Assembly (NCBI RefSeq): GCF_030411955.1
Contig: NZ_JASNRA010000003.1
Location: forward strand, 234,574 to 298,573
Length of the DNA stretch: 64,000 nt
Direction of reading: 5' to 3'
Source of the DNA: Massilia sp. YIM B02443
GTDB lineage: Bacteria > Pseudomonadota > Gammaproteobacteria > Burkholderiales > Burkholderiaceae_D
In this document: piece after piece, positions 1-10,982 of the stretch
How the letters are laid out: every line of letters starts with the position of its first letter
How positions within the stretch are numbered: position 1 is the first letter of the stretch
Notes under the pieces: model-generated
The model's input: the letters and a program-made list of their open reading frames with translations, nothing else
Told to the model about the DNA's origin: nothing
Databases searched by the model: none
Translations under genes and position numbers: made by a program

Positions 1-2
1 GC

Positions 3-632
3 GTGCCGGCGCCGTATCTGTTCCAGTGCGAACAGCTGCTCGCGGGCAGCGCCGTGGCGTGGGGCGCGCAGGACGTCGCGACCGAGCCGTGCGGCGCGTT
101 CACCGGCGAGGTGTGCGCCGCCATGCTGCGCGACTTCGCCTGCCGCTACGTGATCGTCGGCCATTCCGAACGGCGCGCCTACCATGGCGAATCGAATGCA
201 CTGGTGGCGCGCAAGGCCAAGGCCGCGCTCGACGCCGGCCTGACCCCGATCGTGTGCGTCGGCGAAACGCTGGCCCAGCGCGAGGCGGGCGAGACCATGG
301 CCGTGGTCGGCGCGCAGCTGGGCGCGGTGCTGGCGCTGCTGGGGCCGGGCGCGGCCGCCAAGATCGTGCTGTCCTACGAGCCGGTATGGGCGATCGGCAC
401 CGGCAAGACCGCGACCCCGGCGATGGCGCAGGAAGTGCACGCCGCGCTGCGCGCGCAGCTGCGTGATTGCAACGCAGAAAGTGCTGAAAACGTACAAATC
501 CTTTACGGCGGCAGCATGAAGCCGGAAAATGCTCGCGACCTGATGGCGCAGCCGGACATCGACGGCGGCCTGATCGGCGGTGCGGCGCTGAAGGCGGCCG
601 ATTTCCTCGGGATTATCCGGGCGGTTGCATAA
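3..632 (+). CDS. tpiA: Triosephosphate isomerase, 5'-truncated by window edge
   Basis: This enzyme interconverts dihydroxyacetone phosphate and glyceraldehyde 3-phosphate in cytosolic glycolysis. About 209 residues are visible; the family is usually near 250, so roughly 40 N-terminal residues lie left of the window and the first visible codon is not the true start. The catalytic histidine region (GHSERR), the catalytic glutamate loop ([16 protein letters not shown]) and the C-terminal phosphate-binding loop ([11 protein letters not shown]) are all intact. It precedes secG in the same direction, an arrangement common in betaproteobacteria. Confidence 0.97.
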   Translation: MPAPYLFQCEQLLAGSAVAWGAQDVATEPCGAFTGEVCAAMLRDFACRYVIVGHSERRAYHGESNALVARKAKAALDAGLTPIVCVGETLAQREAGETMAVVGAQLGAVLALLGPGAAAKIVLSYEPVWAIGTGKTATPAMAQEVHAALRAQLRDCNAESAENVQILYGGSMKPENARDLMAQPDIDGGLIGGAALKAADFLGIIRAVA

Positions 633-737
633 AGCACTAAACAGCGCCGCACGCGCGCTAAACAGATGCAGGCAGTACCCGCTGGGCAATAAGAGCGAAT
701 TAAGAAGTAAACAGCGCCACGACTGAAAATGCAGTAG

Positions 738-756
738 TTTTCGAAGCTTTCGAAAA
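738..756. repeat. Perfect 8-bp inverted repeat in the tpiA–secG spacer
   Basis: TTTTCGAA and TTCGAAAA are separated by three bases, 46 bases before the secG start, in an AT-rich stretch. No T-tract follows, so it does not look like an intrinsic terminator. It may be an mRNA hairpin or a protein-binding dyad. The symmetry is seen directly; the role is unknown. Confidence 0.4.
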
Positions 757-801
757 TAAAAGAAATTTAAAAACGCAGTGTAACCTTGGAATGGAATTGC
801 A

Positions 802-1269
802 ATGATCCACAATCTGATTATCGTCGTGCAGGTTATTTCGGCCCTGGCCATTATCGGTCTGGTGCTGATGCAGCACGGTAAAGGCGCCGACATGGGCGCG
901 GCTTTCGGTTCCGGCGCCTCGGGCAGCCTGTTCGGCGCCACCGGCTCGTCGAACTTCATGTCCAAGGCCACCGCGCTGGCGGCGGCAATCTTCTTCGGCT
1001 CGACCCTGGCGCTGGCCTACATCGGCAACACCCGTGTCGCCGGCACCGACGAAGGCGTGATGGGCCGCATCACCGTGCCGTCGAGCCAGGCTCCGGCCAG
1101 CGGCATCCCGGCCACCACTCCGGCCCAGACCGCACCGGCCGACGTGCCGACCCTGCCGGCAGGCAGTGCTGCGCCGGCAGCGGACGTCCCGGCAGCGCCG
1201 GCCGCTCCGGCTCCGGCTCCGGCTCCGGTGACCCCGGCCCCGGTGACCCCGGCGCCTGCCACCAACTAA
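802..1269 (+). CDS. secG: Preprotein translocase subunit SecG
   Basis: SecG is the small accessory subunit of the SecYEG channel in the inner membrane. At 155 residues it is longer than E. coli SecG (about 110). The N-terminal helix (residues ~4–24), the cytosolic glycine-rich loop (GAAFGSGASGSLFGATG, ~33–50) and the second helix (~55–77) are present. The tail from about residue 100 is an Ala/Pro-rich low-complexity extension ending in repeated PAPVTPAP units. A GGAA element precedes the ATG. It is followed by a terminator and the tRNA-Leu gene, an order also known around secG in other proteobacteria. Confidence 0.95.
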   Translation: MIHNLIIVVQVISALAIIGLVLMQHGKGADMGAAFGSGASGSLFGATGSSNFMSKATALAAAIFFGSTLALAYIGNTRVAGTDEGVMGRITVPSSQAPASGIPATTPAQTAPADVPTLPAGSAAPAADVPAAPAAPAPAPAPVTPAPVTPAPATN

Positions 1270-1305
1270 GCGGCAGGGCGCCCATGGCGCCGTCGCAGTA
1301 TCCCG

Positions 1306-1331
1306 AAAGCGCGCCTCACCGGCGCGTTTTT
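1306..1331 (+). terminator. Intrinsic terminator after secG
   Basis: A 6-bp GC stem (CGCGCC / GGCGCG) with a five-base loop is preceded by three A's and followed by five T's, 37 bases after the secG stop. It probably ends the tpiA–secG transcript. Confidence 0.75.
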
Positions 1332-1535
1332 CATATGTGCTCTTGATTCCTGAAATCAGTTTCTTTAGTTCCAGAATTTTCAGTAATTTGATGCACTGCA
1401 ATAAATGCGCGATAATACGATCAAGAAGCCATGAGGTATTGACGGCATTAATGGAGGGCGGCTCAATAATTGAGTCCTTCTATTATCCAAAGTGGGTTCG
1501 GCTTAAAATATCCTTGTGATATCGCAATTTGAGCA
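1332..1535. other. AT-rich spacer before tRNA-Leu, no gene seen
   Basis: This stretch between the secG terminator and the tRNA promoter is clearly richer in A/T than its surroundings. A 60-codon open frame crosses it, but it has no ribosome binding site or recognisable features. I call it noncoding. Confidence 0.5.
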
Positions 1536-1565
1536 TTGAAAAGTAGTGCTAAGACAGGGTAAAAT
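1536..1565 (+). promoter_or_regulatory. Sigma-70-type promoter of tRNA-Leu
   Basis: TTGAAA (1536–1541) and TAAAAT (1560–1565) are separated by 18 bases; each matches the sigma-70 consensus at five of six positions. The expected start lies around 1571–1573, just before the tRNA 5' end at 1577. Confidence 0.65.
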
Positions 1566-1576
1566 ACTGGTCTCCA

Positions 1577-1661
1577 GCCGACGTGGTGAAATTGGTAGAC
1601 ACGCTATCTTGAGGGGGTAGTGGCGCAAGCTGTGCGAGTTCGAGTCTCGCCGTCGGCACCA
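1577..1661 (+). tRNA. tRNA-Leu (anticodon GAG)
   Basis: The 85-base sequence folds as a class II tRNA. The acceptor stem GCCGACG pairs with CGTCGGC, the discriminator base is A, and CCA is encoded (1659–1661). The anticodon stem CTATC/GGTAG carries the loop TTGAGGG, giving anticodon GAG at 1611–1613. A long variable arm (TGGCGCAAGCTG region) and the T-loop TTCGAGT are present. It has its own promoter and terminator, so it is probably transcribed independently of secG and nuo. Confidence 0.96.
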
Positions 1662-1676
1662 AGAATTTGATGAAAG

Positions 1677-1731
1677 AAAAGCCAGCAAGGGCGCATGAGG
1701 ATTGACTCCTCTTGCCTAAGCTGGTTTTTTT
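1677..1731 (+). terminator. Long-stem intrinsic terminator after tRNA-Leu
   Basis: AAAAGCCAGC pairs with GCTGGTTTTT (outer stem, one G·T pair) and is followed by seven T's in total. An inner GAGGA/TCCTC pairing (1697–1701 with 1706–1710 region) can form inside the loop. It starts 15 bases after the tRNA 3' end and probably separates the tRNA transcript from the nuo operon. Confidence 0.75.
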
Positions 1732-1839
1732 ACGAGGATTGTTCGTACGATCCTGGTGGCAACCTTTGCCAGGTTCGCGCGATTCGGCGCCGCATCCATG
1801 CGGTGTGTTTTCTAACCGATCGTTCAAATAGGCATCATC

Positions 1840-2199
1840 GTGAACCTCGAAAATTATCTCCCCGTCTTACTCTTCATCCTGGTCGGCATCGGCGTCGGTG
1901 TCGCGCCCCAGGTGCTGGGCCGTCTGCTCGGCCCCTACCGTCCCGACTCCGCCAAGCTGTCCCCGTATGAATGCGGCTTCGAAGCCTTCGAAGACGCGCG
2001 CATGAAGTTCGACGTCCGGTACTACCTGGTCGCGATCCTGTTTATTTTGTTTGATCTGGAAACGGCATTCTTCTTCCCATGGGGCGTCTCGATGCGCGAA
2101 CTGGGCTGGACCGGTTTCATCACGATGATGGTGTTCATCGCCGAATTCGTCGTGGGCTTCTGGTACATCTGGAAGAAAGGTGCCCTTGATTGGGAATAA
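1840..2199 (+). CDS. nuoA: NADH-quinone oxidoreductase subunit A
   Basis: NuoA is a three-helix subunit at the junction of the membrane and peripheral arms of complex I. It has 119 residues, the usual size, and starts at GTG. The conserved loop between helices 1 and 2 carries YECGFE (about residue 46). Helices two and three follow ([14 protein letters not shown] and the [12 protein letters not shown] region). It is the first gene of a 14-gene operon; no convincing promoter was recognised in the 108-base gap after the tRNA terminator. Confidence 0.97.
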   Translation: MNLENYLPVLLFILVGIGVGVAPQVLGRLLGPYRPDSAKLSPYECGFEAFEDARMKFDVRYYLVAILFILFDLETAFFFPWGVSMRELGWTGFITMMVFIAEFVVGFWYIWKKGALDWE

Positions 2200-2202
2200 G
2201 CC

Positions 2203-2679
2203 ATGGCAATTGAAGGCGTTTTAAACGAAGGTTTCATCACCACCACAGCCGACAAGCTGATCAACTGGGCGCGCACCGGGTCGATGTTCCCGATGACGTT
2301 CGGCCTGGCCTGCTGCGCGGTCGAGATGATGCACGTGGGCGCGGCCCGCTACGACATGGACCGCTTCGGCATCGTGTTCCGCCCGTCGCCACGCCAGTCG
2401 GACGTGATGATCGTGGCCGGCACCCTGTGCAACAAGATGGCGCCGGCGCTGCGCAAGGTCTACGACCAGATGGCCGAGCCGCGCTGGGTGATCTCGATGG
2501 GCTCCTGCGCCAACGGCGGCGGCTACTATCACTATTCCTACTCGGTGGTGCGCGGCTGCGACCGCATCGTCCCGGTCGACGTCTACGTCCCGGGTTGCCC
2601 GCCGACTGCCGAAGCTCTGCTGTACGGCATCATGCAGCTCCAGAACAAGATCAAGCGCACCAATACCATCGCGCGCTAA
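2203..2679 (+). CDS. nuoB: NADH-quinone oxidoreductase subunit B (N2 cluster)
   Basis: NuoB binds the terminal 4Fe-4S cluster N2 that passes electrons to quinone. The four ligands are visible: the adjacent pair C37–C38 ([10 protein letters not shown]), C102 (GSCANGGG) and C132 (VPGCPPT). The 158-residue length is normal. The gene begins three bases after nuoA, so the two are translationally close. Confidence 0.98.
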   Translation: MAIEGVLNEGFITTTADKLINWARTGSMFPMTFGLACCAVEMMHVGAARYDMDRFGIVFRPSPRQSDVMIVAGTLCNKMAPALRKVYDQMAEPRWVISMGSCANGGGYYHYSYSVVRGCDRIVPVDVYVPGCPPTAEALLYGIMQLQNKIKRTNTIAR

Positions 2680-2697
2680 CAAGAATCGGTCTACTTC

Positions 2698-3291
2698 ATG
2701 ACGACAAAACTCGAGAACCTTGAACTCGCCCTGCGCAACGCGCTCGGCGAGGGCGCCGCTATTACCTCGGCGCTGGGCGAACTGACGGTGGTGGTCAAGG
2801 CCGCCGACTACCTCCAGTCGATGCAGACCCTGCGCGACAATCCTTCCCTGCGCTTCGAAGAAATGATCGACCTGTGCGGCGTCGACTATTCGCAGTACGG
2901 CGAAGGCACTTACGACGGTCCGCGCTTCGCCGTGGTGGTGCACCTGCTGTCGCTGGAGCACAACTGGCGCGTGCGGGTGCGCGTGTTCTGCCCGGACGAC
3001 GACATGCCGCTGGTCGAATCGATCACCCCGATCTGGCGCTCGGCCAACTGGTTCGAGCGCGAAGCGTTCGACCTGTTCGGCATCCTGTTCGACGGTCACG
3101 GCGACCTGCGCCGCATCCTGACCGACTACGGCTTCATCGGCCACCCGTTCCGCAAGGACTTCCCGGTCTCGGGCTACGTCGAGATGCGCTACGACCCCGA
3201 GCAGAAGCGCGTGATCTACCAACCGGTGACGATCGAACCGCGCGAGAACATCCCACGCGTGATCCGCGAAGAAACCTACGGGACGAAATAA
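2698..3291 (+). CDS. nuoC: NADH-quinone oxidoreductase subunit C
   Basis: This is the 30-kDa peripheral-arm subunit, 197 residues. The signature near residues 115–150 ([12 protein letters not shown], then HPDLRRIL-like and GHPFRKDFP) is present. It is separate from nuoD, unlike the fused nuoCD of enterobacteria. Its stop overlaps the nuoD start by one base (TAATG). Confidence 0.97.
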   Translation: MTTKLENLELALRNALGEGAAITSALGELTVVVKAADYLQSMQTLRDNPSLRFEEMIDLCGVDYSQYGEGTYDGPRFAVVVHLLSLEHNWRVRVRVFCPDDDMPLVESITPIWRSANWFEREAFDLFGILFDGHGDLRRILTDYGFIGHPFRKDFPVSGYVEMRYDPEQKRVIYQPVTIEPRENIPRVIREETYGTK

Positions 3292-4544
3292 TGGCTGAGC
3301 TTAAGAATTACACCCTGAACTTTGGTCCGCAGCACCCGGCAGCGCACGGCGTGTTGCGCCTGGTGCTGGAGCTGGACGGCGAGGTGATCCAGCGCGCCGA
3401 CCCGCACATCGGCCTGCTGCACCGCGGCACCGAGAAGCTGGCCGAGACCCGCACCTATCTGCAGTCGGTGCCGTACATGGACCGCCTGGACTACGTGTCG
3501 ATGATGTGCAACGAGCACGGCTACGTGCTGGCGATCGAGAAGCTGCTCGGCATCGAAGCGCCGATCCGCGCCCAGTACATCCGCACCATGTTCGACGAGA
3601 TCACCCGCATCCTGAACCACCTGATGTGGCTCGGCGCGCACGCGCTCGACATCGGCGCCATGGGTCCGTTCCTGTACTGCTTCCGCGACCGCGAAGATCT
3701 GTTCGACGTGTACGAGGCGGTGTCGGGCGCGCGCATGCACGCGGCCTATTACCGCCCGGGCGGCGTGTACCGCGACCTGCCGGACACCATGCCGCAACAC
3801 AAGCAGTCGCCGATCAGGAGCGCCAAGGCGATCGCCGAGCTGAACGAGCACCGCCAGGGTTCGGTGATCGACTTCCTGGACGCGTTCACCAAACGCTTCG
3901 ACGGCTACGTCGACGAGTACGAGACCCTGCTGACCGATAACCGTATCTGGAAGCAGCGGACCGTCGGCATCGGCGTGGTCTCGCCGGAAGACGCGAAAGC
4001 GATGGGCTTCACCGGCGCCATGCTGCGCGGTTCGGGCGTCGCCTGGGACCTGCGCAAGAACCAGCCGTATGCAGCCTATGACAAGGTCGAGTTCGACATA
4101 CCGGTCGGCACCAACGGCGACTCCTACGACCGCTACCTGGTGCGCGTGGAAGAGCTGCGCCAGTCGAACCGCATCATCAAGCAGTGCCTGGCCTGGCTGC
4201 GCGCCAACCCGGGCCCGGTGATGATCGATAACAACAAGATCGCACCGCCGAACCGGATGGACATGAAGTCCAACATGGAATCGCTGATCCACCACTTCAA
4301 GCTGTTCACCGAAGGCTTCCACGTGCCGGAAGGCGAAGCGTATGCGGCGATCGAGCATCCGAAGGGCGAGTTCGGCATCTACATCGTGTCGGACGGCGCC
4401 AACAAGCCATACCGCCTGAAGATCCGCACCCCGGATTACGTCCACCTGCAAAGCCTGGACGAAATGGCGCGCGGCCACATGATCGCCGACGCGGTCGCCA
4501 TCATCGGTACGCAAGATATCGTGTTCGGCAGTATCGACCGATAA
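3291..4544 (+). CDS. nuoD: NADH-quinone oxidoreductase subunit D
   Basis: This is the 49-kDa subunit, which forms the quinone-binding pocket with NuoB. It has 417 residues from the ATG that overlaps the nuoC stop. The N-terminal [14 protein letters not shown] motif and the [12 protein letters not shown] segment are intact. The C-terminal [18 protein letters not shown] region and final GSIDR are also intact. A longer upstream reading of this frame runs antiparallel in meaning to nuoC and was not used. Confidence 0.98.
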   Translation: MAELKNYTLNFGPQHPAAHGVLRLVLELDGEVIQRADPHIGLLHRGTEKLAETRTYLQSVPYMDRLDYVSMMCNEHGYVLAIEKLLGIEAPIRAQYIRTMFDEITRILNHLMWLGAHALDIGAMGPFLYCFRDREDLFDVYEAVSGARMHAAYYRPGGVYRDLPDTMPQHKQSPIRSAKAIAELNEHRQGSVIDFLDAFTKRFDGYVDEYETLLTDNRIWKQRTVGIGVVSPEDAKAMGFTGAMLRGSGVAWDLRKNQPYAAYDKVEFDIPVGTNGDSYDRYLVRVEELRQSNRIIKQCLAWLRANPGPVMIDNNKIAPPNRMDMKSNMESLIHHFKLFTEGFHVPEGEAYAAIEHPKGEFGIYIVSDGANKPYRLKIRTPDYVHLQSLDEMARGHMIADAVAIIGTQDIVFGSIDR

Positions 4545-4563
4545 GAAGGGCAGAGAGAAGACT

Positions 4564-5040
4564 ATGTTATCCCCGCAGTGCTATCAAAAAATCGATCGCG
4601 AGCTGGCCAAGTACCCGGCCGATCAACGCCAGTCGGCCGTGATGGCTTCGCTGGCCCACGCCCAGGTCGAACTGGGCTGGCTGTCGCCTGACACCATGCA
4701 AGAGATCGCCGACTACATCGGCATGCCGGCGATCGCCGTGCAAGAGGTGGCGACCTTCTACAACATGTTCAACATCAAGCCGGTCGGCCAGCACAAGATC
4801 ACCGTGTGCACCAACCTGCCATGCGCGCTGTCGGGCGGCGAACGCGCCGGCCAGCGCATCAAGGACGCGCTCGGCATCGACTACCGCGACACCACCGCCG
4901 ATGGCAAGTTCACGCTGCTGGAAGGCGAGTGCATGGGCGCCTGCGGCGACGCGCCGGTGATGCTGGTGAATAACCACCGCATGTGTTCGTTCATGAGCGA
5001 CGAGAAGATCGACGCCCTGCTTGAGGAACTGAATAAATGA
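4564..5040 (+). CDS. nuoE: NADH-quinone oxidoreductase subunit E
   Basis: This is the 24-kDa thioredoxin-fold subunit holding the 2Fe-2S cluster N1a in the NADH dehydrogenase module. Ligands C82 and C87 (VCTNLPC) and C123 and C127 (ECMGAC) are present. Length is 158 residues. The stop overlaps the nuoF start by four bases (ATGA), indicating coupled translation of the two partner subunits. Confidence 0.97.
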   Translation: MLSPQCYQKIDRELAKYPADQRQSAVMASLAHAQVELGWLSPDTMQEIADYIGMPAIAVQEVATFYNMFNIKPVGQHKITVCTNLPCALSGGERAGQRIKDALGIDYRDTTADGKFTLLEGECMGACGDAPVMLVNNHRMCSFMSDEKIDALLEELNK

Positions 5041-6332
5041 CCAGCCTGCACGACCGTCACATCAAGCCGCTGATCCTCAAGGATCTGAACGGCGACAACT
5101 GGCATTTGTCCGACTACGTCGCCCGTGGCGGCTATTCGGCCCTGCGCCGCATCATCGAAGAAAAGATCACGCCGGAACAGATCATCGCCGACCTGAAAGC
5201 CTCGGGTCTGCGCGGCCGCGGCGGCGCCGGTTTCCCGACCGGCCTGAAGTGGAGCTTCATGCCGCGCCAGTTCCCGGGCCAGAAATACCTCGTCTGCAAT
5301 ACCGACGAAGGCGAGCCGGGCACGTTCAAGGATCGCGACATCATCCGCTACAACCCGCACGCGCTGATCGAAGGCATGGCCATCGGCGCCTACGCGATGG
5401 GCATCACCGTGGGCTACAACTACATCCACGGCGAGATCTTCCAGGAATACCTGCGTTTCGAAGAAGCGCTGGAAGAGGCGCGCGCCGCCGGCTTCCTGGG
5501 CGACCGCATCCTGGGTTCGGACTTCTCGTTCCAGTTGCACGCGCACCATGGTTATGGCGCCTACATCTGCGGCGAAGAAACCGCGCTGCTCGAGTCGCTC
5601 GAGGGTAAAAAGGGCCAGCCGCGCTTCAAGCCGCCGTTCCCGGCCTCGTTCGGCCTGTACGGCAAGCCGACCACCATCAACAACACCGAGACCTTCGCCG
5701 CGGTGCCGTTCCTGCTGAACATCGGCCCTGAGAACTACATGGCGCTGGGCAAACCGAACAACGGCGGCACCAAGATCTTCTCGATCTCGGGCGACGTCGA
5801 GCGTCCGGGCAACTACGAAGTTCCGCTGGGCACGCCGTTCGCGACCCTGATGGAACTGGCTGGCGGCATGCGCGGCGGCAAGAAGATCAAGGCCGTGATT
5901 CCAGGCGGTTCGTCGGCGCCGGTGATTCGTGGCGACGTCATGATGCAGACCGACCTCGACTACGATTCGATCGCGAAAGCCGGCTCGATGCTGGGTTCGG
6001 GCGCCGTGATCGTGATGGACGAGACGCGCTGCATGGTCAAGTCGCTGCTGCGCCTGTCGTACTTCTACTACGAGGAATCGTGCGGCCAGTGCACGCCGTG
6101 CCGTGAAGGCACCGGCTGGATGTACCGCATGGTGCACCGTATCGAGCATGGCAAGGGCCGTCCGGAAGACATGGATCTGCTGAACAACATCGCCGACAAC
6201 ATCAAGGGCCGCACCATCTGCGCCCTGGGTGACGCCGCCGCGATGCCGGTGCAAGCCATGATCAAGAACTTCCGCGAAGAATTTGAATATCACATCGAGC
6301 ACAAGCACTGCCTCGTGCCCGCATACCTTTAA
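5037..6332 (+). CDS. nuoF: NADH-quinone oxidoreductase subunit F (NADH/FMN site)
   Basis: This 51-kDa subunit oxidises NADH, binds FMN and holds the 4Fe-4S cluster N3. The NADH-binding [13 protein letters not shown] (from about residue 61) and FMN-binding [14 protein letters not shown] (about 91–104) motifs are present. Cluster ligands C349, C352 and C355 (SCGQCTPC) are present, with the fourth cysteine near 396 (TICALGD). Length of 431 residues is normal. Confidence 0.98.
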   Translation: MTSLHDRHIKPLILKDLNGDNWHLSDYVARGGYSALRRIIEEKITPEQIIADLKASGLRGRGGAGFPTGLKWSFMPRQFPGQKYLVCNTDEGEPGTFKDRDIIRYNPHALIEGMAIGAYAMGITVGYNYIHGEIFQEYLRFEEALEEARAAGFLGDRILGSDFSFQLHAHHGYGAYICGEETALLESLEGKKGQPRFKPPFPASFGLYGKPTTINNTETFAAVPFLLNIGPENYMALGKPNNGGTKIFSISGDVERPGNYEVPLGTPFATLMELAGGMRGGKKIKAVIPGGSSAPVIRGDVMMQTDLDYDSIAKAGSMLGSGAVIVMDETRCMVKSLLRLSYFYYEESCGQCTPCREGTGWMYRMVHRIEHGKGRPEDMDLLNNIADNIKGRTICALGDAAAMPVQAMIKNFREEFEYHIEHKHCLVPAYL

Positions 6333-6353
6333 ACCAGGTCAGGTAACGATCAA

Positions 6354-8696
6354 ATGGTTGAAATCGAATTAGACGGCAAGAAAGTCGAAGTCCCACCAGG
6401 TTCCATGGTGATGGACGCCGCAAACAAGCTCGGCACCTACATCCCGCACTTCTGCTATCACAAGAAATTGTCGATCGCGGCCAACTGCCGCATGTGCCTG
6501 GTCGAAGTGGAAAAAGCACCGAAGCCGCTGCCGGCGTGCGCCACCCCGGTCTCGCCGGGCATGATCGTGCGCAGCCACAGCGACAAGGCGGTGCACGCGC
6601 AGAAATCCGTGATGGAATTCCTGCTGATTAACCACCCGCTGGATTGCCCGATCTGCGACCAGGGCGGCGAATGCCAGCTGCAGGATCTGGCCGTCGGCTA
6701 CGGCAAGAGCGGCTCGCGCTACGAAGAAGAAAAGCGCGTGGTGGCCCCGAAAGAAGCGGGTCCGCTGATCTCGATGGAAGAGATGTCGCGCTGCATCCAG
6801 TGCACCCGTTGCGTGCGTTTCGGCCAGGAAGTGGCCGGCGTCATGGAATTCGGCATGCTGGGCCGCGGCGAGCACTCGGAAATCACCACCTTCGTCGGCA
6901 AGACCGTCGACTCGGAAGTGTCGGGGAATATGATCGACCTGTGCCCGGTCGGCGCGCTCACCAGCAAGCCGTTCCGCTACTCGGCACGTCCGTGGGAACT
7001 GCAGCGCCGCAAGTCGGTGTCGCCGCACGATTCGCTGGGCGCCAACCTGATCGTCCAGGTCAAGGGCGGTAAAGTGATGCGCGTGCTGCCGCTGGAGAAC
7101 GAAGCGCTCAACGAGTGCTGGCTGTCGGACAAAGAGCGTTTCTCGTACGAAGCGCTGGACAATGCCGACCGCCTGATCAAACCGATGATCAAGCAGGGTG
7201 GCGTGTGGCAAGAGACCGAGTGGCAGACCGCCCTCGAGTACGTCGCCCACGGCCTGCGCAACATCCGCCACGAGCACGGCGCCGACAGCCTGGCGGCCGT
7301 CGCCACCGCCCACTCGACGGTGGAAGAGCTGTACCTGCTGAACAAGGCGTTCCGCGGCTTCGGTTCCGACAACGTCGACTTCCGCCTGCGCCAGAGCGAC
7401 TTCGCGCTGGACGGTAAAGTCACCCCATGGCTGGGCATGCCGATCGCGGACATCAGCAAGCTCAAGCGCGCCTTCGTCATCGGCTCGTTCCTGCGCAAGG
7501 ATCACCCGCTGGTCGCCACGCGCCTGCGCGCCGCCACCAAGGGCGGCGCCCGCCTGTCGCTGCTTGGCGCGAGCGATGACGAACTCCTGATGCCGATCGC
7601 CCATAAACTGATCGCAGCGCCGGCCGACTGGCTGGTGGCGCTGTCCGAAATCGTGGTCGCGGTCGCCGCCGCCAAGGGCGTCGCCGCCCCGGCCGGTTTC
7701 GAAGCGGTCGAAGCGTCGGATATCGCCAAGTCGATCGCCGCCTCGCTGGTCGTCGTCGGTGACGTCGAACTGCCGGGCGCAGTCCTGATGGGCAACGCCG
7801 CCGCACAGCACCCGCAAGCCTCGAAGATCCACGCCGCTGCGCAATGGATCGCCGAACAGACCGGCTGCAGCTTCGGCTACCTGGTCGAAGCCGCCAACAG
7901 CGTCGGCGGCCACCTGGTCGGCGCAACGAGCGGCAAGGGCGAATCGCTGTTCGCGTCGCCGAAGAAAGCCTACGTGCTGCTCAACGCCGAACCGGAACTC
8001 GATGCGGCCAACCCGCAGCAAGCGACCGCCGCGCTGGCGCAAGCCGAGATGGTCGTGGCGATGTCGGCTTTCAAGCACGGCATGGACTACGCCGACGTGC
8101 TGCTGCCGATCGCGCCGTTCTCGGAAACCGCCGGCACTTTTGTCAACTGCGAAGGCCGCGCCCAAAGCTTCAACGGCACCGTGCGTCCGCTGGGCGATGC
8201 GCGTCCGGCCTGGAAAGTGCTGCGCGTGCTGGGCAACCTGCTGGGCCTGCAAGGCTTCGATTACGAAACCTCGGAATCGATCCGCGACGAAGCCTTCGGT
8301 AAGGGCAATACCGACCTCTCGGCCAAGCTGAACAACGTGTCGACCCTGGCGCCGACCGTGGGCTCTTACGCCCCGGCCGGCCAGCTCGAGCGCGTGACCG
8401 ACGTGCCGGTGTACTTCACCGACGCCCTGGCGCGCCGTTCCGAGCCGCTGCAGCGCACTGCCGACGCGAATGCGCCGCTGGTCACGCTGTCGAAAGCGGT
8501 CGCCGAACAGATCGGCGTGCAAGCCGGCGACAGCGTCAAGGTCACCCAAGGTAACGGCTCAGCCGTGCTGGTGGCCGACGTCGATCCGCGCCTGCCGTCG
8601 AACGCGGTGCGTGTCGCCGCCGGCCATCCGGCCGTCGCGACCCTCGGCGCGATGTTCGGTTCCATCCAAGTTGAAAAAGCAGGGGAGGGCAAGTAA
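6354..8696 (+). CDS. nuoG: NADH-quinone oxidoreductase subunit G
   Basis: This is the 75-kDa iron-sulfur subunit, 780 residues. The ferredoxin-like domain has C34, C45, C48 and C62 (2Fe-2S). The His/Cys cluster region [14 protein letters not shown] follows at about 98–111, and CIQCTRC begins near 147. The remainder is the molybdopterin-oxidoreductase-like domain, which is catalytically silent in complex I. Its TAA overlaps the nuoH ATG by one base. Confidence 0.97.
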   Translation: MVEIELDGKKVEVPPGSMVMDAANKLGTYIPHFCYHKKLSIAANCRMCLVEVEKAPKPLPACATPVSPGMIVRSHSDKAVHAQKSVMEFLLINHPLDCPICDQGGECQLQDLAVGYGKSGSRYEEEKRVVAPKEAGPLISMEEMSRCIQCTRCVRFGQEVAGVMEFGMLGRGEHSEITTFVGKTVDSEVSGNMIDLCPVGALTSKPFRYSARPWELQRRKSVSPHDSLGANLIVQVKGGKVMRVLPLENEALNECWLSDKERFSYEALDNADRLIKPMIKQGGVWQETEWQTALEYVAHGLRNIRHEHGADSLAAVATAHSTVEELYLLNKAFRGFGSDNVDFRLRQSDFALDGKVTPWLGMPIADISKLKRAFVIGSFLRKDHPLVATRLRAATKGGARLSLLGASDDELLMPIAHKLIAAPADWLVALSEIVVAVAAAKGVAAPAGFEAVEASDIAKSIAASLVVVGDVELPGAVLMGNAAAQHPQASKIHAAAQWIAEQTGCSFGYLVEAANSVGGHLVGATSGKGESLFASPKKAYVLLNAEPELDAANPQQATAALAQAEMVVAMSAFKHGMDYADVLLPIAPFSETAGTFVNCEGRAQSFNGTVRPLGDARPAWKVLRVLGNLLGLQGFDYETSESIRDEAFGKGNTDLSAKLNNVSTLAPTVGSYAPAGQLERVTDVPVYFTDALARRSEPLQRTADANAPLVTLSKAVAEQIGVQAGDSVKVTQGNGSAVLVADVDPRLPSNAVRVAAGHPAVATLGAMFGSIQVEKAGEGK

Positions 8697-9787
8697 TGGC
8701 AACGCCCGGTCTTATCGATAGTTTCACCGCCGGCGGGGCTGACCTGCTGGGCCCGGTCTGGCCGCTGGCCTGGACCTTACTGAAAGTGGTCGCGGTGCTC
8801 GCGCCGCTGATGATCTGCATCGCCTACCTGACCCTGTGGGAGCGCAAGCTGATCGGCTGGATCCAGATCCGCGTCGGTCCGAACCGCGTCGGTCCCGGCG
8901 GCCTGCTGCAGCCGATGGCCGACGGCCTGAAGCTCCTGATCAAGGAAATCGTGATCCCGGCGAAAGCCAACCGCAACCTGTTCGTGATCGGTCCGATCAT
9001 GACCATCATGCCGGCGCTGGCGGCCTGGTCGGTGATCCCGTTCGGCCCGCAGTTCGCGCTGGCCGACGTCAACGCCGGCGTGCTGCTGCTGCTGGCGATC
9101 ACCTCGATGGAAGTCTACGGCATCATCATCGCCGGCTGGGCGTCCAACTCGAAGTACTCGTTCATGGGCGCGATGCGCGCCTCGGCGCAGATGATCTCGT
9201 ACGAAATCCCGATGGGCTTCGTGCTGGTCGTGGTGCTGATGGTGTCGGGCAGCCTGAACTTCTCGGATATCGTCGGCGCGCAACAAGTCGGCATGTTCGC
9301 CGACTGGGGCCTGACCTTCATGTCCTGGAACTGGCTGCCGCTGCTGCCGTTGTTCGTCATCTACATCATTTCCGGCCTGGCCGAGTGCAACCGTCACCCG
9401 TTCGACGTCGTCGAAGGCGAATCGGAAATCGTGGCCGGCCACATGGTCGAGTACTCGGGCATGTCGTACGCGATGTTCATGCTGGCCGAGTACGGCAACA
9501 TGATCCTGATCGCCTGCATCGCCTCGCTGCTGTTCCTGGGCGGCTGGTCGGCGCCGTTCGCCTTCCTCGACGTGGGCGGCACCATTGGCGGCTTCATCGG
9601 CTTCTTCTGGCTGTTCCTGAAAACCTTCTGCATCGTTTCGCTGTTCATCTGGATTCGCGGCACGTTCCCACGCTACCGCTATGACCAGATCATGCGCCTG
9701 GGCTGGAAGGTCTTCATCCCGCTGACCCTGATCTGGCTGGTGCTCATCGCTGCCTGGATGCAGACGCCGTGGAATATTTGGAAGTAA
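8696..9787 (+). CDS. nuoH: NADH-quinone oxidoreductase subunit H
   Basis: NuoH is the eight-helix membrane subunit that anchors the peripheral arm and lines the quinone channel. It has 363 residues. The conserved [20 protein letters not shown] segment, the [13 protein letters not shown] loop and the [12 protein letters not shown] region are all visible. It overlaps nuoG by one base and is followed ten bases later by nuoI. Confidence 0.98.
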   Translation: MATPGLIDSFTAGGADLLGPVWPLAWTLLKVVAVLAPLMICIAYLTLWERKLIGWIQIRVGPNRVGPGGLLQPMADGLKLLIKEIVIPAKANRNLFVIGPIMTIMPALAAWSVIPFGPQFALADVNAGVLLLLAITSMEVYGIIIAGWASNSKYSFMGAMRASAQMISYEIPMGFVLVVVLMVSGSLNFSDIVGAQQVGMFADWGLTFMSWNWLPLLPLFVIYIISGLAECNRHPFDVVEGESEIVAGHMVEYSGMSYAMFMLAEYGNMILIACIASLLFLGGWSAPFAFLDVGGTIGGFIGFFWLFLKTFCIVSLFIWIRGTFPRYRYDQIMRLGWKVFIPLTLIWLVLIAAWMQTPWNIWK

Positions 9788-9797
9788 GGAACAGACA

Positions 9798-10286
9798 ATG
9801 TCACGAATGAAAGAAATCCTCGGCAGCTTGATGCTGACCGAGCTGTTCAAGGGCCTGGCCCTGACCGGGAAATACGCGCTCTCGCGCAAGATCACGGTCC
9901 AGTACCCGGAAGAAAAGACGCCGATGTCGAACCGCTTCCGCGGCCTGCACGCGCTGCGCCGCTACCCCAACGGGGAAGAGCGCTGCATCGCCTGCAAGCT
10001 GTGCGAAGCCGTGTGCCCGGCGATGGCGATCACGATCGAATCGGCGCAGCGCGAGGACGGCACCCGCCGCACCACGCGCTACGACATCGACCTGACCAAG
10101 TGCATCTTCTGCGGCTTCTGCGAAGAATCGTGCCCGGTCGACTCGATCGTCGAAACCCACGTGCTGGAATACCACGGTGAAAAGCGCGGCGATCTCTACT
10201 ACACCAAAGAGATGCTGCTCGCCGTGGGCGACCGCTACGAAGCCGACATCGCCGCCGCCCGCGAGGCGGATGCGAAGTACCGCTAA
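9798..10286 (+). CDS. nuoI: NADH-quinone oxidoreductase subunit I
   Basis: This TYKY-type subunit carries the two 4Fe-4S clusters N6a and N6b linking NuoG to NuoB. Two complete CxxCxxCxxxCP motifs are seen: C63/66/69/73 and C102/105/108/112. Length is 162 residues, normal for betaproteobacteria. Confidence 0.98.
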   Translation: MSRMKEILGSLMLTELFKGLALTGKYALSRKITVQYPEEKTPMSNRFRGLHALRRYPNGEERCIACKLCEAVCPAMAITIESAQREDGTRRTTRYDIDLTKCIFCGFCEESCPVDSIVETHVLEYHGEKRGDLYYTKEMLLAVGDRYEADIAAAREADAKYR

Positions 10287-10304
10287 TAACTACAGGCTCG
10301 GGAA

Positions 10305-10982
10305 ATGACTTTTACTAACGTTTTGTTCTACGTGTTCGCGGCCGTGATGGTGCTGGCCAGCCTGCGCGTCATCACCGCCAAGAACCCGGTGCACGCCGCG
10401 CTGTTCCTGGTGCTGGCCTTCTTCAACGCCGCCGGTATCTGGCTGCTGCTGAAGGCCGAATTCCTGGCCATCGTGCTGGTGCTGGTGTACGTCGGCGCCG
10501 TCATGGTGCTGTTCCTGTTCGTCGTCATGATGCTCGACATTAATATCGACCGCATGCGCGAAGGTTTCTGGGGCTACCTGCCACTGGCTGCCGGCATCGG
10601 CATCCTGATCGTGGTCGAGATGGGCGCCGTGCTGTGGAATGGCTACGCCAACTTCGCGCAGACGCCGGAAGCGGCCGCGCTGAACATCGGCGGCACCAAG
10701 GAACTGGGCCTGCAGATCTATACCAAGTACATCTACGGCTTCGAGATCGCCGCCGTGGTGCTGCTGGTGGCCATCATCGCCGCCGTTGCCCTGACCCTGC
10801 GCAAGCGCAAGGACAGCAAAGCCATCGACCCGGGCCAGGCGGTCCGCGTCAAGCGTAACGACCGCCTGAAGATCGTCAAGGTCGCCACGGTCAACCAGCG
10901 CGCCATCGACGCAGCGAACGTCGAGGCAGCAGCTGCCGCAGCCGCAGCCGCAGCGCCAGTCGAACCGAAGGAGCCGAAATGA
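10305..10982 (+). CDS. nuoJ: NADH-quinone oxidoreductase subunit J
   Basis: NuoJ is a five-helix membrane subunit next to NuoK and NuoN, 225 residues. The first ~165 residues hold the transmembrane helices, including the conserved [16 protein letters not shown] helix. The cytosolic C-terminus ends in a run of about ten alanines before PVEPKEPK, a low-complexity tail without a known role. It overlaps nuoK by four bases (ATGA). Confidence 0.97.
   Translation: MTFTNVLFYVFAAVMVLASLRVITAKNPVHAALFLVLAFFNAAGIWLLLKAEFLAIVLVLVYVGAVMVLFLFVVMMLDINIDRMREGFWGYLPLAAGIGILIVVEMGAVLWNGYANFAQTPEAAALNIGGTKELGLQIYTKYIYGFEIAAVVLLVAIIAAVALTLRKRKDSKAIDPGQAVRVKRNDRLKIVKVATVNQRAIDAANVEAAAAAAAAAAPVEPKEPK

Noticed and set aside
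1337..1519. 60-codon open frame before tRNA-Leu
   Set aside because: No ribosome binding site, AT-rich background and no protein-like features.
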